Of a DNA stretch of 64,000 nucleotides, positions 53,801 through 64,000 are shown piece by piece. The number at the start of each line of letters is the position of its first letter. Within the stretch, counting starts at the first letter, position 1. The notes beneath the pieces were generated by a model, which was not told the origin of the DNA, searched no databases, and was given only the letters and a program-made list of their open reading frames with translations. Source of the DNA: Boswellia sacra (taxonomy: Eukaryota > Streptophyta > Magnoliopsida > Sapindales > Burseraceae); NCBI GenBank assembly GCA_013180625.2, contig SNVD02013835.1, forward strand, positions 1-64,000, read 5' to 3'. Both the position numbers and the translations under genes were made by a program.

Positions 53801-56800
53801 TGATCTGGAGTGTTTGAAAGAAAGAAAAATTGATTCTACAAAGGTTAGTGTTCTGGTTCTCTTTAGACTAACATTTTAAAGAGTTTATAAGAGTTTGCTA
53901 GGTCTAATTTAGTTTAGCTATGTTTCTGAGAAAGAATTTATGTAGTAGAGATTAGTCAACTTTAAATTTGTATACTGAGAAAATGAAATAGAGTTATAAA
54001 AATAAAATTATGAAGAGAAATCTAGAAGAATAAGAGAATAGCAATTAAGAGAAATGCCAGGCAACTTGCCTTAAAAACAGGAACTTCCACTTTTATCATA
54101 GAAAAGAGGATTGCATTTTATGGTAAAAGATTCATTCATCTCAGTTATTTTTCAATTAAAAAAACAGAAAAAGAAAAGTGCGGGTCTGTTGAATTTCAAG
54201 TATTCAATTTCACAAATAAAATTGTAAATAAGAACCATAAATTAAAACCTTATCGTAAATTGTCTCAGAAGGTTATAAAGAAAAATTACCCTAATTTTTC
54301 AAGTAGTATAGTAATGCAACCAGTATCTATGTACCTAGTGTAAGTTGAAAATACAAAATAAAATAACTAAAACTCAATCAACCACCACAAAGCCTCTTTC
54401 AGACCAAAATTTTTTCCAATAGAGTTATAAAAATAAACTGTAGCATCATGACCTCATAACTATTTGAATTATCCCCAAATAGCTGTTACTTATTAAGACT
54501 GTCTTCAATAGCTAATCATGGCCAATAGGCGAACCTTCTTTTTAATTTAAGCTGACCTTGTTATTTCCATTTTGGTTCTTTTCAGTCATTTTAAACTGTC
54601 TCTGCTTAGTTCATATGTTAGGTTGCAAAAGCATTGATAGAAGTGTTTGCTGAAATGATATTCGTCCATGGTTTCCTGCATGGAGATCCACACCCTGGTA
54701 ATATCTTAGTTTCTCCAGAAGGTCAGAATGGCTTTTCATTGGGTATGTCCTAATTGATGATCTAATGTGTTAAATATATTTACCGCAAAGTTGTTTCTTA
54801 TAAAGTAGGGTGTATGAAGCTGTTTAGTAATTGAATGTCATTTCTGGAATATGCAGTTATTCTAGATCATGGAATCTACAAAACCTTGGATGAAGCATTT
54901 AGAGTGGACTATTGTCAGCTGTGGAAAGCATTGATCCTTCTGGACTCTAACAAAATATATCATATTGGAGAACGATTTGGGGTTGGAAAATATTCAAGAT
55001 ATTTCCCCCTCATTTTTACAGGAAGAACTATTGACAGGTGATCTTTTTCTTGGGGTTTTGTCTGATAATCAAAAGATAATCATAATATATTAGCAAATTA
55101 TGACAGATTGAAAAGCATGCATTTTCTGATATTATTCGCAGACAGCTTACCATGTTATGATCTAAGTTTTTTTTAAAAAAGAAATTAATCTAAATGAAGG
55201 TTAGATTTAAAAAAAAAAATGTATGAATTGGGTGAGAGAGGCAAATGACTAGAATAACTACGTCCTACGAATTCAGAGCATTTGGCATATGTCAACTGTG
55301 TGTCTCATACCAGTGATAATGAAGATGTTATCCACATTGGACAGATTCAATGTCTATCCAACTATTTGTTGTCTTAAGATGTGCTTTTTGGTCTTAAAGC
55401 ATTTGAAAAATACCGGCGTAGGGTCCTCCAGCTGGCTTGTACCGGTTAATGGAAGATAAATTTTTTCTTATTCAGAGTGTTTGTGAGAAAAATTTCATAT
55501 TGAGGTCTTATTTTGCATTTGTTTAAGAAAAACTGATTGTTCATAAATTAGTGTGCTCAGCACATAATTAAAGGTGAATTTGTTAACACCCCGAGACCGG
55601 AGTTCATGTGATATTAATGTGCAAAGTGTAATCCTGATAAATACTTGTGCTTTTTATTATTGTAATTATATTTAACATAGGGAGAAACTATACAATAATT
55701 GATAAATGTTATATGTGGATTCAACCATAGTAAATAGTTTATATAGCCTAGCTACAGTAGAAAAGGAAACATGACTGGACGATAACCTAGCACATCTATA
55801 AACTTAGGGCAAAACTATTTTGCACCAATAAATTTATTTTTAGATCGGTTCTTCTAAATACACCCCATTGGTTAAGTTTCAGTAAGTTATATTTATATTA
55901 ATCTCATCTTTCATAATTTCAAAAATAATCGTGACATAAATTTAATAAATTAATTCGTAATTTAAAATTAATATTAAAAAAAAAAAAAAAAAAAGAAAAT
56001 CATAAGCGTTGTTGGGTGTTCAATGGGGATTGAGACTTATCCCATATTGATTGGTGAAATGGGTAGGTTGTGCCTTGAAGAAGGTGTTGTCCCCTTTCCC
56101 ATGAGGGTCCTTTTAAAGACTAATCATACGGGCTATGCCCCAAAGTAAACAATACCTCATGGGGACACACGCTTAACCCCAAATTCATGCATCAACAGTA
56201 GGTATTGTTTGTGAGAATGTCAATATCAGCTCGTAGTACCAACATTGGTTCACTTTGGGAGGATTTTCATTGGGGGTTCAATCTGGGGTAGGACTTGTGC
56301 CACATTCGTTGGTGAAATAGGTAGGTTGTGCCTTGTAAAAAATTGGTTATTTCCTTCTCCATAAAGGTTCTTTTAAAGACAAAACTATGCGGTCTATGGA
56401 CCAAAGTAAACAATAACTCATGGGGACACAAGCCAATTCCAAATTCATGCATCAACAGTTAACAATTTGTTTGTCCTTAATTTGAGTTTGTGTCTGTTGA
56501 TTCTTTGAAGGAAGACTATAGAACATCGAAACTGGATTCTTCAAGTGGTTTCTCATCTAAATCCTGTTTTAATTGGATTTTTGGTGATCCTTCTGAAGAG
56601 TTGTGTAAGCCTAGCAAGATGATTTGGAAGTCCGAAGTCCCTTCCAAAGTTGCATTTTTATCTGGGGTGATTGCTTTTGGAAGTGTCAACACTTTTGATG
56701 TTCAAAGAAAATTAAACAATTTTTGTTTATCACCTTACTGCTGTATTATGTGTAAAAATTTTTTTGAATGTATCGACAACTTGTTTCTCCATTTCCTTGT

Positions 56801-59800
56801 GGCTTTTAAAAGTCCGGTCCATTATTTTCCATAAAATTGGAATTGATTGGATTGTTTCTCAGTCTTCTGGTTATTTTTTTGTTTAACATCAATGTGTTTT
56901 TGGGGGAGTTTCTATGGTTAAGATTTTATGAGATGATGTATTTTTGTTGTTTTTTGGGTTAGTTGGAATCAAAGGAATAGAAGGTTTTTTTTAAGATGGT
57001 TTTGAAGAGGGGATGCACATGTTGTCGGGGAAGATTCATGTCTTGGTTTTGTTGTGGGCTTTGACTACTAAATTTTGAAGGGATCTTTTTCTTCTTCATT
57101 CAAAAGGATTTGGAAATATTTTGTTTATTGATTTTATTTGTTTGGTGTGGCTTGTTTGTTTCTTTGTCTTCTCGTTCTTTTTTTGGACCTCTAGTTCGTC
57201 GAATTTTCATTTACTCTTCTTTATTAATATGATTTCCTAAAATTAAAAAAATAATAATAATAATAAAGAAAAAGAGAACAAAAAACAGTTAACAATGTGT
57301 TATGAGCTCTAAAGCTCACAGATATTGAGAGTATTAAGGATGGAATGTGCTTAGTGTTTTGTGCTGAAGAGACAATGGATATTTAGGAGTTAATGATACC
57401 TTTCATATTTAGGTTTTATGAAGATAGACTTGATTCCTTCTCCTCTCACTTTCAACATTTGCTCATTGCCTATTTGTTGAGCTTATTTGGATCATCACTA
57501 CCAGTTGGTGTTAGAGTACGATCATTCTTATTTAGGAGGTCATGATTGCTTTTTGCATTTGTTGATGTTTAGTAATACAATTATCCAATTTTCAGTGATT
57601 TTTGTACATTGTCTCTTGGCAATTACATCATGAATATTCTAGAACTTGGACTTACTGTTATTTATTTGATCTATAGCTTTTTAGGCTGAGGGAATGATTA
57701 TTTTTTTTTGCCTGAAATATAAATTGATCTGAATTTCACTGAAATCTGAATAAGTCTTAATATAAATGTTTAAATGATATGATTGTTTTTTATTTACTAA
57801 GATCTGATAATAAGTCTCAAGTTGATTGTTTTTAATAACTTAAAACATCTGAAAGCTATTAATTTGACATATATGCTCTTATTTAGTATTATATGTATTG
57901 TACATTGTATAAGAAACATTTGTAAATAATTAATACAATAAAATCAAAATTAAAATATTACAGTGCAAAAAAATTGTTAATTAATATATCTTACATATAA
58001 TATGAAAACTTTTTTAGTTACTATGTAATTAAAAAATAATAAATGAATCTTTAAGACATATAGGAAAAAGATAAAAAAAGATCATTTAAAGATTTAACAA
58101 AATAGGAATTAAATAAAACTTTTAAGGGTATTTTAGAACATAAAAAATGTGTGATCTATTTAGATCTTTTCCTATTCAGATACAAGCTAGGAAATATAGT
58201 TTTTCTATTCAGATATTTTTATCTCAAAAAAAATGTTCAATCCTAAAAACAATTAACGTAAAAAAGTCTGAAGTCTGATATTTCAGATGGAAAAACAATC
58301 AGCACCTAAGACTCTTATAAGTCTTGCAACCCTAACCCCTATTGGGGCTATTTTATAAGTTGCTCTTTTGGGCTTTCATGAATTCACCAAATTCCTAGTT
58401 CAAGTGCAGATTTGGCATTAACATTAGTCGCCTAACTCCTTATTTGAGGTTTCTTTTCAAGATGGACTAAAAGAAGATTAAATCTTATTTTCTTCTTCTT
58501 AAAGGATGTACAATGAGTCCTTTAAATAGAGGGCAGGAAATTGACAAATCACACTCCCGGTAGTTATTCTTACTCATCTAAATAACTGATCCTGAATCTA
58601 AAATTTAAATCCAAGATAATTCTCCACACTCCCCCTCAAGCTGGGGAGAATATGTTTAACATTCCCAGCTTGTTTGTCAACTCCTCAAAAGTAGGTCTTG
58701 TTAGGCCTTTGTCAAAAATGTTTGTAGCTTGTTGTTGTGTTGGGACATATGTGATGCATATCAAACCCTTCTCAATCTTTTCCTTAATGAAATGGCAATC
58801 AATTTCTACATGCTTGGTCCTATCATGGTGTACCGTATTGTGAGCGATACTGATGGCAGCTTTATTGTCACAATGGAGCTTCATAGGAGAATCTGTTGAA
58901 ATTTTCAACTCTTTTAGCAACCTGTTTAGCCACATGACTTCACAAATTCCTTGAGCCATGGATCTAAACTCAGCTTCTGCACCACTTGCAACCATTAATT
59001 GCTTTTTACTTCGTCAAGTTACCAAGTTACCCCACACAAATGCACAGTGCCCTGAAGTAGACCTCCTATCATCAATTGTTCCTGCCCAATTTGCATCTGT
59101 ATACACCTCAATTTTCTTCGAAACACACTTTCCAAAAAACAGTCCTTTTCTGGGGTTCATTTTCGAATGTTGTAGTATTCGATTCGCTACTTCCATATGT
59201 TCTTCACAAGGTGAGTGCATGTACTGACTAATCAAACTAATTGCAAAGGCTATGTCAGGCCTGATGTGGGATGGGTAAATGAGTTTGCCAACAAGTGTTC
59301 GATATCTGCCCTTCTCCATTGGTGTTCCATTCTCACTTTATCTCAATTTGTGATTAGGATCCACAGGTGTCTCGGCTGGCCTACACCCTAAAATTCCTAT
59401 TTCTTTCAAAAGTTTAAGATGCCTTTTTTGCTTCTAGCCATCTCCATACCTAAAAAATATTTCAATTGCCCCAAGTCTTTTATCTCAAATTATTTTACAG
59501 CAGTTTTCTTCACCTTTTCCATTTCTCCTATATCATCATCGGTAAGAATTATGTCATCAACATAGACTATTAAAACAAAACTGTAATTTTTCTGTCACTG
59601 GGATGTCTAACGAACAATATATGATCAGTGTGCTCCTGTGTGAAACTGTGGCCCTTAATGGCTTTAGTGAACCTGTCAAACCATGCTTGTGGAGATTGTT
59701 TTAGGCCATAGAGTGATTTTCTTAGTCTACATACTTTGTTAGATTTCCCCATCTTCTCAAATCCAGGTGGGAGATCCATATACACTTTGTCATCTGGTTC

Positions 59801-61135
59801 TCCGTTTAGGAAGGCATTTTTGACTTCTTCATCTCCATCCTAAAAAGGTGAAGGTTGAAATTATCATTAAGAACTTGTCCTTAATAGTAGATTTAATAAT
59901 AAGTGTATTGATAATAATAATAATTATTAAATGATGCGTGTTCTGAGCATTTTTTTGGTTGCAAATAGCCCCATCCTTAAGTTTAACGTGTTTAGTCTGC
60001 TCATGAAATATGGGATTACTGGCTATATAAGGTATAGTTTTATTCTCGAACATAAGTTCATAAGCAGTAAATCTGATGCAGTAGATAAGGATAAATAATT
60101 AAATAGAAATAAGAAGACTAATCTAATGTTGCTTTGAGAATCCAATGGACAGTAAATCTGCCCTTGGGAAGGGAATGCCGATTGAAGAGAAAAGGAAGTT
60201 GAAGCAGGAATTAGGGTCTTTAAAGATGGAGGATATATCTTCATTTATGGAGTCTCTGCCGCCTAACTTCCTCACAGTGCTGCGCACAGAGTAAGGGTTC
60301 AGTTACTATAGATTGAATGCTGATAACTGGAAGTAGCAGTCCTACATTTTTCTCCTCATTCTTGTTTCTTCTCTCCAGCGGGCTACTGAGGTCTGTCATT
60401 AGCAAGCTAGGTGCTCCGCAACATATCAGGCTGCTAGCCTATGCCAAGTTTGCCTTGTACGGTCTCTCCCCGAAGTTGGATCCTAATACTGGTAATTTGT
60501 TTTCATTTATTTATTTAAAAAAAATAAGAGACAATTGTCACTTGTCATACCGAGGAAGTACTTTATAGTGGACATGAGCTATGAAGAATTTGTCGTATTC
60601 TGCATAAAGTGATGAAATTTACATTCATGTCTTTGAACAAGACTAGCTGTGCATATATAAGGATAAAAAAACCCTAAATTATCTCCCATTTAATTCTAGA
60701 TTAGCTCTTAATTAAGTCTTGCAATTATGCTAATTATATAAATACGATTAATTTACAACAATTTTCCATAGAATTATTAGGACCGTCTAGACCATTTAAC
60801 TCTTGAGTAGGCCAAATTTTAAGTACTCATGAATTTATCCTCTTTTTGTGCTTTCAGATTCTGCTTTAAAAGTTGTGTTCTATAGATTTAGGATGATCTT
60901 GAGTTACCTTCAGTTGAGGCTTCTTCTGGGTAAGAATGTTTTAAGTTGTTTAGTTAATGACCTTGTTGTCAATGAAAGTCGTTTAATTTGATGTTAGCTT
61001 ATAATCGCAGAGATAGTGGAGCTACTTGGTTGGGTAGGGAAGGTTGCATACTTTCTACATAACTTGCACAGGAAGGTCAGCAATATCATCAGGCGTGAGT
61101 TGACACTTTCTTTAAGTTGTGTTATTCAACATTGA
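38858..61135 (+). CDS. ABC1/UbiB atypical kinase, ADCK1-like (plant ATH9 type), complete
   Basis: Sixteen exons: 38858-39040, 39133-39216, 39516-39656, 39768-39838, 45163-45256, 46052-46129, 46844-46910, 53306-53391, 53525-53575, 53796-53843, 54622-54742, 54857-55037, 60153-60290, 60379-60491, 60858-60929 and 61011-61135. Introns are GT-AG, every phase closes, and the product is 550 aa. Family motifs in order are KAGQ (K-x-G-Q, 111-114), the Ala-rich loop ASASIAQVH (170-178), VAVK (Lys191), ELDFVQEA, the catalytic loop HGDPHPGN (321-328) and the metal-binding DHG (345-347). UbiB-type kinases act mostly in mitochondria and plastids, in quinone and lipid metabolism. The ADCK1 branch is mitochondrial, which the basic N terminus allows. 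Introns 4, 7 and 12 (5.3, 6.4 and 5.1 kb) hold transposon debris, yet the reading frame is intact. The last codons are less certain: a GTGAGT donor at 61095 could lead to another exon. Confidence 0.93.
39839..45162. other. kinase intron 4, 5.3 kb, repeat-bearing
   Basis: No exon-like sequence of another gene is visible. It contains two short direct-repeat pairs: aactat(g/a)gtatttaag near 41160 and 41523, and a longer pair at 42817 and 43276. A TG-rich stretch lies near 44430-44465. These look like decayed retrotransposon pieces. Confidence 0.5.
42817..43412. repeat. pair of direct repeats, about 138 bp each, 459 bp apart
   Basis: Copy 1 (42817-42955) and copy 2 (43276-43412) share ttagaaat-a-a-taaggga, agaagaggcaggagaaaggg and agagagaaaactga, and a later 'tatataggcataaaa/gtatataaggataaaa' block. 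On the minus strand the last block reads as a TATA-like element, which suggests remnants of LTRs. Confidence 0.6.
47500..48739 (+). mobile_element. LINE fragment (3' part, RT C-terminal region), in kinase intron 7
   Basis: Interrupted frames give [12 protein letters not shown], then ISQDYPSFL and [14 protein letters not shown] (47687-47800), then [12 protein letters not shown] and EPKVPCKVQ near 48010-48120, then [17 protein letters not shown] (48291 onward). These are the successive blocks of the C-terminal zinc-binding half of plant LINE reverse transcriptases. It ends in an A-rich tail (gaaaaaagaaaaaaaaagg) near 48739. The 5' truncation is typical of LINEs. Frameshifts and stops show it is dead. 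Confidence 0.75.
49080..51340 (-). mobile_element. Ty1/copia remnant (LTR plus gag side), in kinase intron 7
   Basis: The minus-strand reading after the LTR-like piece (51340-51130) has gag-type sequence (50900-50390). A degraded zinc-knuckle neighbourhood follows near 50310-50070 ([18 protein letters not shown]), then protease/pre-integrase-like sequence to about 49130. Stops and shifts are frequent. A C-rich stretch (49487-49610) interrupts it. The assignment is by pattern memory of copia gag and is weaker than for the RT fragment at 58.6 kb. Confidence 0.5.
49487..49610. repeat. C-rich tract (G-quadruplex potential on minus strand)
   Basis: About 120 bases of C with A and T spacers (cccccaccc, ccccaccgcccccg, aaccccccc). 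The opposite strand has many runs of four or more G, in the transcribed-strand orientation of the kinase gene. Confidence 0.8.
51345..51715 (+). mobile_element. LINE 3'-end fragment, in kinase intron 7
   Basis: The broken frame reads [11 protein letters not shown], then [11 protein letters not shown] and a stretch resembling [14 protein letters not shown], the extreme C terminus of plant LINE RTs. It is followed by a T-rich 3' UTR with 'ttgtaaatcaataaaattc'. No clear tail or target duplication was found. Confidence 0.6.
51721..51898. repeat. AT-rich MITE-like repeat, family 2, copy 3 (inverted)
   Basis: It begins gagggtgtgtttgtttttg and ends aaaatacgccctaaaag, giving imperfect inverted ends. 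The interior 'atcaaccacatatttttac' and 'atgcatatttaccaat' are reverse complements of blocks in 5784-5962. Confidence 0.55.
51929..52712. mobile_element. solo LTR with 5-bp target duplication, in kinase intron 7
   Basis: The 784-bp unit starts TGATGTAGGA and ends TTCCTCATCA, the TG...CA ends of an LTR with short inverted termini. It is flanked on both sides by catgc (51924-51928 and 52713-52717). The second half is duplicated in tandem: 52112-52400 and 52401-52712 share 'gttaaactaagata', 'ctataaatag' TATA-like boxes, 'gaagcctctagttatgttatttt' and the terminal cgttcctcatca. No internal retrotransposon genes are present. Confidence 0.85.
56010..56453. repeat. tandem duplication, about 245-bp unit
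   Basis: The block ggtgaaat(g/a)ggtaggttgtgcctt, followed by cttttaaagac, 'ccaaagtaaacaata' and 'ctcatggggacaca...caaattcatgcatcaacag', occurs twice (about 56010-56205 and 56255-56460). The wording resembles plant LTR or TRIM sequence, but no element ends are clear. Confidence 0.75.
56472..57283 (+). mobile_element. 5'-truncated LINE with target-site duplication, in kinase intron 12
   Basis: Frame 56490-56834 carries [31 protein letters not shown] and [18 protein letters not shown], the zinc-binding C-terminal region of plant LINE reverse transcriptases. The 3' end is 'ttaaaaaaataataataataataaag'. The 18-bp sequence aacagttaacaatttgtt precedes it (56454-56471) and recurs with one change after the tail (57284-57301). 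The truncation and long duplication are hallmarks of target-primed reverse transcription. Confidence 0.85.
58628..59838 (-). mobile_element. Ty1/copia remnant: RT and RNase H, with 3' LTR start
   Basis: On the minus strand, RT pieces include [30 protein letters not shown] (59785-59570) and YVDD-like sequence near 59570-59520. RNase H follows with [25 protein letters not shown] and DRRSTSGHC (59319-59014), then [14 protein letters not shown] and [12 protein letters not shown] (58995-58636). After the stop, a polypurine tract (TTGAGGGGGAG) precedes TGTGGAG at 58628, the LTR start. The LTR continues below 58628 to an undetermined end. Gag and integrase are missing and frames are broken. Confidence 0.88.
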
Positions 61136-61900
61136 CTATGATGATTACTATTACCTGGCTGCTTCGTTGACGTGGACTAACAACATGCTTTTTAGTTCAA
61201 ATTGAAATACCCTTTCTGTGTAATTAAGATGATTGCTTTAGCAGCTCATTTGTGTATCCAGTTAATTGTTCCTATCACTCTTATATCCTATAATTTCCAT
61301 GAAATGAAAGCAAATCTTTCTCTCTTTTCAACCGTCCCTTGGTTAGATTTGAGGAATACCCTAAAAGGGCATTAGCCGAAAACTGGCAAAAAAAAAAAAA
61401 AGACAGAGTGTTAAATCCTTATAAAATATTTTTTGTTGAGTTGGTAATTTGAAAGTCTTTGGAGGGTTTGGTTCAGATTACCTTTAGTATTTTACGTCAA
61501 TAGGTTGAGGGTTTGGTCAGATTACCTTTGGTATTTTACGTCAATAAGTTGATTTAGTTCCTCGCATCAATTCAAGGTCGGCAAACATGAACCTTATTAT
61601 AAATTCTAAATTTCTCTATGACATATTTATTCTATTTAATGAAAATTCAAAAGAAATTTATTATCAATATCTCACGTCATATTTGTTGATTTTAGAATTC
61701 TTAACTTTCTTTTGATTTAAACTTTTAATTCCAACTGGCCTCTTCACTTGCTCAATCTGTGTATAAGGACAAAAATTTGCTTCATTCAGAGCTGCTGCTG
61801 ATGCGCACTTTTGTTATAATGAAATGAGAAAATTGATTTTCAATGTTTTATCATGAAACCACTCAGCATCTTGTTGTCGCGAACAAAGCAAAGCGAGAAT
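61136..61900. other. intergenic, 3' flank of the kinase gene
   Basis: Kinase 3' UTR, then AT-rich sequence with a 45-bp tandem duplication at 61462-61550. No gene seen. Confidence 0.5.
61462..61550. repeat. 45-bp tandem duplication
   Basis: gagggtttggt(t)cagattacc, then 'tattttacgtcaata' and 'gttga', occurs at 61462 and again at 61507 with few differences. Confidence 0.85.
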
Positions 61901-62790
61901 CTCTTTTTGTATTAGATTGTAAAAGTAGGTAAGAGGTAACTTTTGAAGTTCTGATTTTGAAAAGCTAAAATTTAGATAGATCAAAATACTAAGATTGTTT
62001 TTAAATAATATAAATTAAAAAATATCATTGAATATTCAAGTTTTAAAATTAATAAATTAAAATTTTAGATTTATTTTAAAATTATTTTTTACAATTATAA
62101 TTCTGAAAAGTCAAAAGCAGCTAGGGAGTTACTGTTGTCGACCATCAGTTGTCGGTGGCCTAGCAAGGCCTAGCAAATTCGGCGTCATTGTCACCACCAA
62201 AGAAGTTGTCGAAAGATGCGCTTTCTAGGTTTGTCATAATTTCTTCCATTTATGATAGCAACTGACGGGATCTTATCATTGAAGTTTTGGCGTTCAAAAA
62301 TTTAACCGTCTGATCCAGCTGAAATTCGATGTCAATGATTGAATCGTCAACGAATCCATATTGAGCATCTTTCGGTGAGTCTCCTAGAGGTGGCGATGAG
62401 ACTTTGTGCACTATCTGACGACTAACGAACAACGGTACCTCCAATGACTATTTTGAATTTTTATTTTTTTTATTATTTTATTATTTTTAATAGTAATAAA
62501 TAATCATATATTTGATTACTTTATTCTTAATTTTTAATATTTAAATTTATTTAAATTAAGTATTAGTAATTCTAAATTTTTTTTATAAGTTTATGTATAA
62601 TTTTATATTTTTACTAAAAATTTGCTTTTAAAAATCAAGTTTATCGAACACATATTTGTAGCTTTTGGATAATACAATAATTTTGGAATGTTACTTTACC
62701 AAACACCCTAGGACTTTTTGCGACAATAAAATTAATAACAGATTTTTCTTACAACAATTTTTCATAGCACAGCAATCCAAAAGAGACCAT
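61880..62790. mobile_element. MITE-like element, family 1, copy B (uninterrupted)
   Basis: The left part (attagattgtaaaagtagg, ttttgaaaagctaaaattta, gatcaaaatacta) and right part (atttttactaaaaattt, caacaatttttcatagcac) match copy A at 17.5-18.9 kb. The GC-richer core (62130-62450) includes a 65-codon minus-strand open frame (62444-62250) of unknown meaning. Termini are approximate. Confidence 0.6.
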
Positions 62791-63188
62791 GTATCAAGTT
62801 TTGAGTTAAACTTCCAAGTTCAGGATTGAGATAAATCTGTGAATGTGAATTGTTAAAGAGCAGCTCTTGATTCGGCTCGAAATGACTTGTAATAAAATAT
62901 CCATATCAATCAAGCTAACCAATTTAAGTTATGAAAATATGATAAATTTTTAATAATGGCTATTATATAATTCTACTTATGCAATCTAGTGTCAAACTCT
63001 TATTAGATGTGTAACTATTATTTTATTTGTTACAATTTTTTATTTATTTCTAGTTTTTTATCGAAATGATACTTGTTAAATTTGGTTGAAAATTAGTTGT
63101 AAGGATTAATTGTATTTATAAAATTACTCACATATTAATAAAAACTTTATATAACATAATCAAATGGTATTTTGACATATTAGTAAAT

Positions 63189-63901
63189 GAGTTAATATCA
63201 TTTACAACTCCTAGTTTTTGGCGAATCATTCTCGGATGCGACTTGATAGAAATCTATCAACCCATACCCTATCTTTTACGAAATTCATCAATTAAGCCCT
63301 TAACTACCAACACCATTAGGACTAAGAAACAATCGAAGGGCAAATACGTTTTTCTCTATTATTTTTAATTTAACAATAAAATAAAATAAATATTAAAGAA
63401 CACTTAAAAAAATAGATTTTATCAAAAGAATGTCTCCAATCAAATCTAAAAATTATCATTCCAAACTTTTTAGGATAACTCAAAACTCATCAAATATATT
63501 TTGATCACAACTCAAACTATTCTTTAAACATTTAAGATTCACATATATTTAAAATTACATGGAATTCGCTTTCCTGTTATTTTTAGGTTTATGCTCAATC
63601 TCACTGCTTGCAGGTGCAGCTTTTACGCCTTGAAACAATTGTTGTATCTTTCAATTAAAACTAAAAGAACATCAGCATAATTTTTTTTTTATTTTCAATT
63701 ATTTTAAGTAATTTTTAATATTAATCAGGGATAAATTTGTAAACTTATCTTTGTTGGTAGTCAAATTAATGTACAGAAACCGTTATTCAAGGGGGTGATT
63801 GATGCATTTCGTAAAAGACAAGGGTAGGCACATTAAGCTTTTGAGAAGTTGCATTAGGGTGATTTTTTGACAAAACATAGGGTAGCGAGTGATATTAACT
63901 C
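63189..63901. mobile_element. non-autonomous Mutator-like element with perfect 10-bp target duplication
   Basis: The 713-bp element begins gagttaatatca and ends tgatattaactc, a perfect 12-bp terminal inverted repeat. Looser inverted similarity extends over 100 bases inward (cttttacgaaat(t/g)catcaat, then ccctt). attagtaaat flanks it exactly (63179-63188 and 63902-63911). There is no coding capacity. Confidence 0.82.
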
Positions 63902-64000
63902 ATTAGTAAATGTGTCGACCGAAACAGAAATTTCTATCCAACAGATTTACCATTTTGTCTCGCTCAAAAAGTAACATAATTAAATTGAATAAAAAATAAG

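Larger units (their letters stand above)
55038..60152. other. kinase intron 12, 5.1 kb, built of repeats
   Basis: It holds a 245-bp tandem repeat, a LINE insertion, a MITE-like stretch near 57.7-58.3 kb (caatcagcacctaagactc; gaataagtctta words) and a copia RT fragment. Exon 13 resumes at 60153 in the correct phase. Confidence 0.6.

Noticed and set aside
61095..61100. GTGAGT that could be a donor extending the kinase beyond exon 16
   Set aside because: Reading through reaches TGA at 61133-61135 and gives a normal family length. No further exon was found downstream, so the stop is preferred, though without certainty.
1..64000. tRNA, rRNA, CRISPR and bacterial-type operon features
   Set aside because: No cloverleaf with A and B boxes, no rRNA core sequence and no regularly spaced short repeats with unique spacers were seen. 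The window is plant nuclear DNA.

Overview
This is a plant nuclear genomic window, most likely from a eudicot. It is AT-rich and its genes have many short exons with GT-AG introns. The proteins are plant types (glutamate decarboxylase with a C-terminal calmodulin-binding tail, a small universal stress protein, a nonaspanin). Gypsy, copia, LINE and MITE remnants fill the introns and spacers. I cannot name the species from sequence alone.

Layout: (1) 1-460: the probable last two exons of an unrecognised plus-strand gene. (2) 1.5-5.8 kb: a decayed minus-strand Ty3/gypsy element. (3) 8.4-12.1 kb, minus: a complete seven-exon TM9SF/nonaspanin gene (586 aa). (4) 14.8-15.4 kb: a GC-rich Mutator-like element with a perfect 10-bp target duplication. 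(5) 15.6-17.0 kb, minus: a four-exon universal stress protein gene (164 aa). (6) 17.5-21.3 kb: a nested transposon pair, then a 1.6-kb purine-rich block. (7) 21.6-27.75 kb, minus: a seven-exon glutamate decarboxylase gene (496 aa) whose second intron appears to be GC-AG. (8) 31.5-33.5 kb, minus: a three-exon gene for an uncharacterised, probably organelle-targeted protein (327 aa) with a C-x2-C-x5-C motif. (9) 38.9-61.1 kb, plus: a 16-exon ABC1/ADCK1-type atypical kinase gene (550 aa). Its introns are swollen to about 20 kb by three LINE 3' fragments, a copia gag-side remnant, a copia RT/RNase H remnant, a solo LTR and smaller repeats. (10) 61.1-64 kb: intergenic, with a second intact Mutator-like element (63.2-63.9 kb).

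The five main reading frames were rebuilt exon by exon. In every one the splice phases close and the family motifs stay in frame. The genes look like unrelated housekeeping or stress functions: endomembrane transport, GABA synthesis, a stress nucleotide-binding protein and a probable mitochondrial kinase. Nothing suggests an operon-like or clustered pathway.

I did not find a convincing new biological system. The points most worth checking are the GC-AG intron in GAD, the solo LTR with intact 5-bp duplication and internal promoter duplication, two related Mutator-type MITEs (one nested in another element), the uncharacterised cysteine-motif protein, the purine-skewed block, and two C-rich tracts able to form G-quadruplexes.
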